Shown piece after piece: positions 36,616 through 46,535 of a stretch of 64,000 bases of DNA. This DNA is from Acanthosepion esculentum (taxonomy: Eukaryota; Mollusca; Cephalopoda; Sepiida; Sepiidae), in the NCBI GenBank assembly GCA_964036315.1, contig OZ038510.1:86968164-87032163 (forward strand). Reading direction: 5' to 3'. The number at the start of each line of letters is the position of its first letter. Position 1 is the first letter of the stretch. A model generated the notes under the pieces. It was given only the letters and a program-made list of their open reading frames with translations, did not search any database and was not told the DNA's origin. Made by a program: the position numbers and the translations under genes.

Positions 36616-39600
36616 ACGACCCCCAGTCCCAGAAAGAAACCACGCAGACGACCCCCAGTCGCAGAAAGTCCCACGCAGACGACCCCCCACCCAGGAGACA
36701 GTCCCAGAATGTCCCAAACAGTCGACCCCCCTCCCAGGAGACAGTCCCTGGAAGTCCCACGCAGACGACCCCCAGTCCCAGAAAGTCCCACGCAGACGAC
36801 CTCCAGTCCCAGAATGTCCCACACAGACGACCCCCAGTCCAAGAAAGTCCCACGCAGACGACCACCAGTCACAGAAAGTCCCACGCAGACGAACCCCACA
36901 CAGTAGACAGTCCCAGAAAGTCCCAAACAGACGACCCCCCACCCAGGAGACAGTCCCATGTAGTCCCACGCAGACGACCCCCAGTCCCAGAAAGTCCCAC
37001 GCAGACGAACCCCAGTCCCAGAAAGTCCCACGCAGACGACCCCCCACCAAGTAGACAGTCCCAGAATGTCCCAAAGAGTCGACCTACCTCCCAGGAGACA
37101 GTCCCAGGAAGTCCAACGCAGACGATCCCCAGTCCCAGAAAGTACCCAGGCAGACGACCCCCAGTCCCAGAAAGTCCCACGCAGACGACCTCCAGTCCAA
37201 GAAAGTCCCACGCAGACGACCCCCAGTCCAAGAAAGTACCACGCAGACGAACCCCAGTCGCAGAAAGTCCCACGCAGACGACCCCCCACTCAGGAGACAG
37301 TCCCAGAATGTCCCAAACAGTCGACCCACCACCCAGGAGACAGTCCCTGGAAGTCCCACGCAGACGACCCCCAGTCCCAGAAAGTCCCACGCAGACGACC
37401 TCCAGTCCCAGAATGTCCCACACAGACGACCCCCAGTCCAAGAAAGTCCCACGCAGACGACCACCAGTCCCAGAAAGTCCCACGCAGACGAACCCCACAC
37501 AGTAGACAGTCCCAGAAAGTCCCAAACAGACGACCCCCCACCGAGGAGACAGTCCCATGTAGTCCCACGCAGACGACCCCCAGTCCCAGAAAGTCCCACG
37601 CAGACGAACCCAAGTCCCAGAAAGTCCCACGCAGACGACCCCCCACCAAGTAGACAGTCCCAGAATGTCCCAAAGGTTCGACCTACCTCCCAGGAGACAG
37701 TCCCAGGAAGTCCAACGCAGACGATCCCCAGTCCCAGAAAGTACCCAGGCAGACGACCCCCAGTCCCAGAAAGTCCCACGCAGACTACCTCCAGTCCAAG
37801 AAAGTCCCACGCAGACGACCCCCAGTCCAAGAAAGTCCCACGCAGACGACCCCTGTCCCAGAAAGTCCCACGCAGACTACCCCCCACCCAGCAGACAGTC
37901 CCAGAATGTCCCAAACAGTCGACCCCCCTCCCAGGAGACAGTCCGTGGAAGTCCCACGCAGACGACCCCCAGTCCCAGAAAGTCCCACGCAGACGACCTC
38001 CAGTCCAAGAATGTCCCACACAGACGACCCCCAGTCCAAGAAAGTCCCACGCAGACGACCACCAGTCCCAGAAAGTCCCACGCAGACGAACCCCACACAG
38101 TAGACTGTCCCAGAAAGTCCCAAACAGTCGACCCCCCACCCAGGAGACAGTCCCATGTAGTCCCACGCAGACGACCCCCAGTCCCAGAAAGTCCAACGCA
38201 GACGAACCCCAGTCCCAGAAAGTCCCACGCAGACGACCCCCCACCAAAGAGACAGTCCAAGAAAGTCCCAAAGAGTCGACCCACCTCCCAGGAGACAGTC
38301 CCAGGAAGTCCAACGCAGACGATCCCCAGTCCCAGAAAGTACCCAGGCAGACGACCCCCAGTCCCAGAAAGTCCCACGCAGACTACCTCCAGTCCAAGAA
38401 AGTCCCACGCAGACGACCCCCAGTCCAAGAAAGTCCCACGCAGACGTCCCCTGTCCCAGAAAGTCCCACGCAGACGACCCCCCACCCAGCAGACAGTCCC
38501 AGAATGTCCCAAACAGTCGACCCCCCTCCCAGGAGACAGTCCGTGGAAGTCCTACGCAGACGACCCCCAGTCCCAGAAAGTCCCACGCAGACGACCTCCA
38601 GTCCAAGAATGTCCCACACAGACGACCCCCAGTCCAAGAAAGTCCCACGCAGACGACCACCAGTCCCAGAAAGTCTCACGCAGACGAACCCCACACAGTA
38701 GACAGTCCCAGAAAGTCCCAAACAGACGACCCCCCACCGAGGAGACAGTCCCATGTAGTCCCACGCAGACGACCCCCAGTCCCAGAAAGTCCCACGCAGA
38801 CGAACCCAAGTCCCAGAAAGTCCCACGCAGACGACCCCCCACCAAGTAGACAGTCCCAGAATGTCCCAAAGATTCGACCTACCTCCCAGGAGACAGTCCC
38901 AGGAAGTCCAACGCAGACGATCCCCAGTCCCAGAAAGTACCCAGGCAGACGACCCCCAGTCCCAGAAAGTCCCACGCAGACTACCTCCAGTCCAAGAAAG
39001 TCCCACGCAGACGACCCCCAGTCCAAGAAAGTCCCACGAAGACGACCCCTGTCCCAGAAAGTCCCACGCAGACTACCCCCCACCCAGCAGACAGTCCCAG
39101 AATGTCCCAAACAGTCGACCCCCCGCCCAGGAGACAGTCCGTGGAAGTCCCACGCAGACGACCCCCAGTCCCAGAAAGTCCCACGCAGACGACCTCCAGT
39201 CCAAGAATGTCCCACACAGACGACCCCCAGTCCAAGAAAGTCCCACGCAGACGACCACCAATCCCAGAAAGTCCCACGCAGACGAACCCCACACAGTAGA
39301 CAGTCCCAGAAAGTCCCAAACAGACGACCCCCCACCCAGGAGACAGTCCCATGTAGTCCCACGCAGACGACCCCCAGTCCCAGAAAGTCCAACGCAGACG
39401 AACCCCAGTCCCAGAAAGTCCCACGCAGACGACCCCCCACCAAGGAGACAGTCCCAGAAAGTCCCAAAGAGTCGACCCACCTCCCAGGAGACAGTCCCAG
39501 GAAGTCCAACGCAGACGATCCCCTGTCCCAGAAAGTACCCAGGCAGACGACCCCCAGTCCCAGAAAGTCCCACGCAGACGACCCCCTGTCCCAGAAAGTC

Positions 39601-40980
39601 CCACGAAGACGACCACACACCCTGGAGACAGTCCCAGAAAGTCCCACGCAGACGACCCCCCTCCAAGGAAACAGTCCCAGGAAGTCCCACGAAGACGACC
39701 CCCAGTCCCAGAAAGTAACCACGCAGACGACCCCCAGTCGCAGAAAGTCACACGCAGACGACCCCACACCCAGGGGACAGTCCCAGAATGTCCCAAAGAG
39801 TCGACCCCCCTCCCAGGAGACAGTCCCTGGAAGTCCCACGCAGACGACCCCCAGTCCCAGAAAGTCCCACGCAGACGACCTCCAGTCCCAGAATGTCCCA
39901 CACAGACGACCCCCAGTCCAAGAAAATCCCACGCAGACGACCACCAGTCCCAGAAAGTCCCACGAAGACGAACCCCACACAGTAGACAGTCCCAGAAAGT
40001 CCCAAACAGACGACCCCCCACCCAGGAGACAGTCCCATGTAGTCCCACGCAGACGACACCCAGTCCCAGAAAGTCCCACGCAGACGACCCCCCACCAAGT
40101 AGACAGTCCCAGAAAGTCCCAAAGAGTCGACCTACCTCCCAGGAGACAGTCCCAGGAAGTCCAACGCAGACGATCCCCAGTCCCAGAAAGTACCCAGGCA
40201 GACGAACCCCAGTCCCAGAAAGTCCCACGCAGACGACCTCCAGTCCAAGAAAGTCCCATGCAGACGACCCCCAGTCCAAGAAATTCCCACGCAGACGACT
40301 CCCAGTCGCAGAAAGTCCCACGCAGACGACCCCCGACCCAGGAGACAGTCCCAGAATGTCCCAAACAGTCGACCCCCCTCCCAGGAGACAGTCCCTGGAA
40401 GTCCCACGCAGACGACCCCCAGTCCCAGAAAGTCCCACGCAGACGACCTCCAGTCCCAGAATGTCCCACACAGACGACCCCCAGTCCAAGAAAGTCCCAC
40501 GCAGACGACCACCAGTCCCAGAAAGTCCCACGCAGACGAACCCCACACAGTAGACAGTCCCAGAAAGTCCCAAACACACGACCCCCCACCCAGGAGACAG
40601 TCCCATGTAGTCCCACGCAGACGACCCCCAGTCCCAGAAAGTCAACGCAGACGAACCCCAGTCCCAGAAAGTCCCACGCAGACGACCCCCCACCAAGTAG
40701 ACAGTCCCAGAAAGTCCCAAAGAGTCGACCCACCTCCCAGGAGACTGTCCCAGGAAGTCCAACGCAGACGATCCCCAGTCCCAGAAAGTACCCAGGCAGA
40801 CGACCCCCAGTCCCAGAAAGTCCCACGCAGACGACCCCCTGTCCCAGAAAGTCCCACGAAGACGAACCCCAACCCTGGAGACATTCCCAGAAAGTCCCAC
40901 GCAGACGATCCCCCACCCAGGAGACAGTCCCAGAAATATCCCAAGCAGACGACCCCCCACCAGGCGACAGTGCCAGAATA
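36616..40980 (+). repeat. 598-bp higher-order repeat domain
   Basis: The marker ATGTCCCAAACAGTCGACCC starts at 36,709, 37,308, 37,906, 38,504 and 39,102 (spacings 599, 598, 598, 598). It then recurs at about 39,788 (686, here AAGAGTCGACC) and 40,356 (568). One 598-bp repeat is 17 basic units, about eleven short (30-32 bp) and six long (42-44 bp), in the order L S S S S L L S S L L S S S S S L. Internal signposts are CAGTCCGTGGAAG or CAGTCCCTGGAAG, CCCATGTAGTCCC, AAAGAGTCGACC or AAAGATTCGACC, and AGTACCCAGGCAG. Spacing changes at the right end correspond to gain or loss of whole units. Confidence 0.9.
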
Positions 40981-43150
40981 TCCCACGCAGACGACCCCAA
41001 GACCCAGAAAGTCCCACGCAGACGACCCCCAGTCCCAGAAAGTCCCACGAAGACGAACCCCAACCCTGGAGACATTCCCAGAAAGTCCCATGCAGATGAC
41101 CCCCAGTCCCAGAAAGTCCCACGCAGACGACTTCCAGTCCCAGAAATTCCCACGCAGAGGATCTCTCAACCAGGAGACAGTCCCAAAAAGTCCCAAGCAG
41201 ACGACCCCCCACCCAGGAGACAGTGCCAGAATGTCCCACGCAGACGACCCAAAGACCCAGAAAGTACCACGGAGACGACCCCCAGTCCCAGAAAGTCCCA
41301 CGCAGACGAACCCCAGTCCAAGAAAGTCCCACGCAGACGACCCCCAATCTCAGAATGTCCCACGCAGACGATCCCCCACCCAGGAGACAGTCCCAGAAAG
41401 TCCCAAGCAGACGAAACCCCCCCACCCAGGAGACAGTGCCGGAATGTCCCACGCAGACGACCCCAAGACACAGAAAGTCCCACGCAGACGACCCCCAGTC
41501 CCAGAAAGTCCCACGAAGACGACCACCCACCCTGGAGACAGTCCCAGAAAGTCCCACGCAGACGACCCCCCACCCAGGAGACAGTCCGAGAAAGTCCCAA
41601 ACAGTCGACCCCCGTCCAAGTAAACAGTCCCAGGAAGTCCCACGAAGACGACCCCCAGTCCCAGAAAGTCCCACGCAGACGACCCCCAGTCCAAGAAAGT
41701 CCCACGCAGACGACCCCCTGTCCCAGAAAGTCCCACGCAGACGATCAAACCCAGGAGACAGTCCCAGAAAAATCCCAAGCAGACGACCCCCCACCCAGGA
41801 GACAGTGCCAGAATGTCCCACGCAGACGACCCCAAGACCCAGAAAGTCCCACGCAGACGACCCCCAGTCCCAGAAAGTCCCACGAAGACGAACCCCAACC
41901 CTGGAGACAGTCCCAGAAAGTCCCACGCAGACGACCCCCCACCCAGGAGACAGTCCAAGAAAGTCCCACGCAGACGACCCCCAGTCCCAGAAAGTCCCAC
42001 GCAGACGACCCCCCACCCAGGAGACAGTCCCAGAAAGTCCCAAACAGTCGAAGCCCCACCCAGGAGACAGTCCAAGAAAGTCCCAAGCAGACGACCCCCA
42101 CCCAGGAGACAGTGCCAGAATGTCCAACGCAGACGACCCCAAGACCCAGAAAGTACCACGCAGACGACCCCCAGTCCCAGAAAGTCCCACGTAGACGACC
42201 CCCCACCCTGGAGCCAGTCCCAGAAAGTCCCACGCAGACGACCCCCCACCCAGGAGACAGTCCCAGAAAGTCCCAAACAGTCGAAGCCCCACCCCGGAGA
42301 CAGTCCAAGAAAGTCCCAAGCAGACGACCCCCACCCAGGAGACAGTGCCAGAATGTCCAACGCAGACGACCCCAAGACCCAGAAAGTACCACGCAGACGA
42401 CCCCCAGTCCCAGAAAGTCCCACGTAGACGACCCCCCACCCTGGAGCCAGTCCCAGAAAGTCCCACGCAGACGACCCCCCACCCAGGAGACAGTCCTAGA
42501 AAGTCCCACGCAGATGACCCCAGTCCCAGAAAGTCCCACACAGTCGAGCCCCCTCCCAGGAGACAGTCCCAGGAAGTACCAGAAAGCGCAGACGACCCCC
42601 ATTCCCAGAAAGTAACCACGCAGACGACCCCCAGTCGCAGAAAGTCCCACGCAGACGACCCCCCACCCAGGAGACAGTCCCAGAATGTCCCAAACAGTCG
42701 ACCCCCCTCCCAGGAGACAGTCCCTGGAAGTCCCACGCAGACGACCCCCAGTCCCAGAAAGTCCCACGCAGACGACCTCCAGTCCCAGAATGTCCCACAC
42801 AGACGACCCCTAGTCCAAGAAAGTCCCACGCAGATGACCACCAGTCCCAGAAAGTCCCACGCAGACGAACCCCACAAAGTAGACAGTACCAGAAAGTCCC
42901 AAACAGACGACCCCCCACCCAGGAGACAGTCCCATGTAGTCCCACGCAGACGAACCCCAGTCCCAGAAAGTTCCACGCAGACGAACCCCAGTCCCAGAAA
43001 GTCCCACGCAGACGACCCCCCACCAAGGAGACATTCCCAGAAAGTCCCAAAGATTCGACCTACCTCCCAGGAGACAGTCCCAGGAAGTCCAACGCAGACG
43101 ATCCCCAGTCCCAGAAAGTACCCAGGCAGACGATCCCCAGTCCCAGAAAG
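40981..43150 (+). repeat. ~2.17-kb tandem duplication, copy 1
   Basis: From 40,981 the sequence recurs at 43,151 (offset 2,170). Shared markers include CCAACCCTGGAGACATTCCC, GAGGATCTCTCAACC / GACGATCTCTCAACC and AAACCCCCCCACCC. An inner tandem repeat of about 233 bp, marked by CAAACAGTCGAAGCCCCACC at about 42,041 and 42,274, is present in both copies. One 598-type marker lies at about 42,684. Confidence 0.8.
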
Positions 43151-45105
43151 TCCCACGCAGACGACCCCAAGACCCAGAAAGTCCCACGCAGACGACCCCC
43201 AGTCCCAGAAAGTCCCACGAAGACGAACCCCAACCCTGGAGACATTCCCAGAAAGTCCCATGCAGATGACACCCAGTCCCAGAAAGTCCCACGCAGACGA
43301 CTTCCAGTCCCAGAAATTCCAACGCAGACGATCTCTCAACCAGGAGACAGTCCCAAAAAGTCCCAAGCAGACGACCCCCCACCCAGGGGACAGTGCCAGA
43401 ATGTCCCACGCAGACGACCCAAAGACCCAGAAAGTACCACGGAGACGACCCCCAGTCCCAGAAAGTCCCACGCAGACGAACCCCAGTCCAAGAAAGTCCC
43501 ACGCAGACGACCCCCAATCTCAGAATGTCCCACGCAGACGATCCCCCACCCAGGAGACAGTCCCAGAAAGTCCCAAGCAGACGAACCCCCCCCACCCAGG
43601 AGACAGTGCCGGAATGTCCCACGCAGACGACCCCAAGACACAAAAAGTCCCACGCAGACGACCCCCAGTCCCAGAAAGTCCCACGAAGACGACCAGCCAC
43701 CCAGGAGACAGTCCGAGAAAGTCCCAAACAGTCGACCCCCGTCCAAGTAAACAGTCCCAGGAAGTCCCACGAAGACGACCCCCAGTCCCAGAAAGTCCCA
43801 CGCAGAAGACCCCCAGTCCAAGAAAGTCCCACGCAGACGACCCCCTGTCCCAGAAAGTCCCACGCAGACGATCAAACCCAGGAGACAGTCCCAGAAAAAT
43901 CCCAAGCAGACGACCACCCACCCAGGAGACAGTGCCAGAAAGTCCCACGCAGACGACCCCCCACCCAGGAGACAGTCCCAGAAAGTCCCAAACAGTCGAA
44001 GCCCCACCCAGGAGACAGTCCAAGAAAGTCCCAAGCAGACGACCCCCACCCAGGAGACAGTGCCAGAATGTCCAACGCAGACGACCCCAAGACCCAGAAA
44101 GTACCACGCAGACGACCCCCAGTCCCAGAAAGTCCCACGTAGACGACCCCCCACCCTGGAGCCAGTCCCAGAAAGTCCCACGCAGACGACCCCCCACCCA
44201 GGAGACAGTCCCAGAAAGTCCCAAACAGTCGAAGCCCCACCCAGGAGACAGTCCAAGAAAGTCCCAAGCAGACGACCCCCACCCAGGAGACAGTGCCAGA
44301 ATGTCCAACGCAGACGACCCCAAGACCCAGAAAGTACCACGCAGACGACCCCCAGTCCCAGAAAGTCCCACGTAGACGACCCCCCACCCTGGAGCCAGTC
44401 CCAGAAAGTCCCACGCAGACGACCCCCCACCCAGGAGACAGTCCTAGAAAGTCCCACGCAGATGACCCCAGTCCCAGAAAGTCCCACACAGTCGAGCCCC
44501 CTCCCAGGAGACAGTCCCAGGAAGTCCCAGAAAGTGCCAGGCAGACGACCCCCATTCCCAGAAAGTAACCACGCAGACGACCCCCAGTCGCAGAAAGTCC
44601 CACGCAGACGACCCCCCACCCAGGAGACAGTCCCAGAATGTCCCAAACAGTCGACCCCCCTCCCAGGAGACAGTCCCTGGAAGTCCCACGCAGACGACCC
44701 CCAGTCCCAGAAAGTCCCACGCAGACGACCTCCAGTCCCAGAATGTCCCACACAGACGACCCCTAGTCCAAGAAAGTCCCACGCAGATGACCACCAGTCC
44801 CAGAAAGTCCCACGCAGACGAACCCCACACAGTAGACAGTACCAGAAAGTCCCAAACAGACGACCCCCCACCCAGGAGACAGTCCCATGTAGTCCCACGC
44901 AGACGAACCCCAGTCCCAGAAAGTCCCACGCAGACGAACCCCAGTCCCAGAAAGTCCCACGCAGACGACACCCCACCAAGGAGACATTCCCAGAAAGTCC
45001 CAAAGATTCGACCTACCTCCCAGGAGACAGTCCCAGGAAGTCCAACGCAGACGATCCCCAGTCCCAGAAAGTACCCAGGCAGACGATCCCCAGTCCCAGA
45101 AAGTC
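43151..45105 (+). repeat. ~2.17-kb tandem duplication, copy 2 (about 1.95 kb)
   Basis: The offset to copy 1 falls from 2,170 bp at the left to 1,948-1,953 bp at the right, so about 220 bp of whole units is missing from this copy. The 233-bp inner repeat is at about 43,989 and 44,222. The copies separate after GATCCCCAGTCCC at about 45,085. Confidence 0.78.
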
Positions 45106-46532
45106 CCACGCAGACGACCTCCAGGCCAAGAAAGTCCCACGCAGACGATCCCCACTCCAAGAAAGTTCCACGCAGACGACCCCCTGTCCCAGCGAGTCCC
45201 ACGCAGCCGACCCCCCACCCAGGAGCCAGTCCCTGGAAGTCCCACGCAGACGACCCCCAGTCCCAGAAAGTCCCAGGCAGACGACCTCCAGTCCCAGAAT
45301 GTCCCACACAGACGACCCCCAGTCCAAGAAAGTTCCACGCAGACGACCCCCTGTCCCAGAAAGTCCCACGCAGACGATCCCCAACCCAGGAGACAGTGCC
45401 AGAATGTCCCACGCAGACGACCCCAAGACCAAGAAAGTCCCACGCAGACGACCCCCAGTCCAAGAAAGTCCCACGAAGACGAACCCCAACCCTGGAGACA
45501 GTCCCAGAAAGTCCCACGCAGACGACCCCCCACCCAGGAGAAAGTCCCAGAAAGTCCCAAACAGTCGAAGCCCCACCAGCAGACAGTCCAAGAAAGTCCC
45601 AAGCAGACGACCCCCACACAGGAGACAGTGCCAGAATGACCAACGCAGACGACCCCAAGACGCAGAAAGTACCACGCAGACGACCCCCAGTCCCAGAAAG
45701 TCCCACGAAGACGACCCCCCACCCTGGAGACAGTCCCAGAAAGTCCCACGCAGATGACCCCAGTCCAAGAAAGTCCCACACAGACGACCCCCCACCAAGG
45801 AGACACTCCCAGAAAGACCCAAACAGTCCACCACCCTCCCAGGAGACAGTCCCAGGAAGTCCCAGAAAGTCCCACGCAGACGACCCCCATTCCCAGAAAG
45901 TCCCACGCAGACGACCCCCACACAGAAGACAGTCCCAGAAAGTCCCAAACAGACGAACCCCAGACCCAGAATATCCCACGAAGACGACCCAAACGAGGAG
46001 ACAGTCCCAGAAAGTCCCACGCAGACGACCCCCCACCCAGCAGACAGTCCCAGAATGTCCCAAACAGACGACCCCCCACCCAGGAGACAGTCCCTGGAAG
46101 TCCCACGCAGACGACACCCAGTCCAATAAAGTCCCACGAAGACGACCCCCCAGACAGGAGACAGTGCCAGAATGTCCCACGAAGACGACCCCAAGTCCCA
46201 GAATGTCCCACGAAGACGACCAACCACCCTGGAGACAGTTCCAGGAAGTCCCAAACAGTCGACCCCCCTCCCAGGAGACAGTCCCTGGAAGTCCCACGCA
46301 GACGACACCCATCCCAGAAAGTCCCACGCAGACGACACCCCCGTCCAAGAAAGTCCCACGCAGACGACCGCCAGTCCAAGAAAGTCTCACGCAGACGACC
46401 CCCCAGCCAGGAGACAGTTCCAGAATTTCCCATGCAGACGACCCCCCAGTCCCAGAAAGTCCCACGCAGACGACCCCCAGTTCCACAGAGTCCCACGCAG
46501 ACGACCCCCCATCCAGGAGACAGTCCCAGAAT
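45106..46532 (+). repeat. Mixed, less ordered end of the forward-oriented array
   Basis: Units with many private variants and no clear higher-order period (CAGCGAGTCCCACGCAGCC, AGACCCAAACAGTCCACC, CGACCCAAACGAGGAGAC). Near its right end it has CAGTTCCACAGAGTCCC followed by CATCCAGGAGACAG (46,480-46,523). These variant types are otherwise typical of 7-9 kb and of the start of the inverted domain. Confidence 0.7.
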
Positions 46533-46535
46533 GTC
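46533..46535. other. Orientation-switch junction in the satellite array
   Basis: The top strand reads CAGTCCCAGAATGTC and then GTCTGCGTGGGTACTTTCTG. The first is the normal start of a forward unit, the second the reverse complement of the unit. The three bases GTC fit both sides, so the join is at microhomology with no filler. All units before it are C/A-rich on top and all units after it, apart from one short islet, are G/T-rich on top. Confidence 0.95.

Larger units (their letters stand above)
2822..46535 (+). repeat. 31/43-44 bp C-rich satellite, forward-oriented array (about 43.7 kb)
   Basis: The short unit is 31 bp: AGTCCCAGAA, AGTCCCACGC, AGACGACCCCC. The long unit (43-44 bp) adds a segment like CACCCAGGAGAC or CACACAGTAGAC before the next AGTCCC. 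A 32-bp form has AGTACCCACG in place of AGTCCCACG. Short and long units alternate irregularly and form local higher-order patterns. The top strand is rich in C and A and poor in T throughout. Each unit has two CpG sites (CGCAGACGA), and common variants are CpG-to-TpG or CpA changes. The consensus has no stop codon in any of six frames, which explains the very long open frames on both strands. No unique sequence longer than a unit is seen. Mobile elements and genes are absent. Confidence 0.96.

Noticed and set aside
38981..43471. Very long open frame (about 1,496 codons, minus strand) resembling a Trp/Gly/Leu-rich repeat protein
   Set aside because: It lies wholly in the 31/44-bp satellite, whose consensus has no stop in any frame. 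Equally long frames occur on the other strand and in other phases, and breaks fall wherever a variant makes a stop. No start context, splice sites or unique domain.
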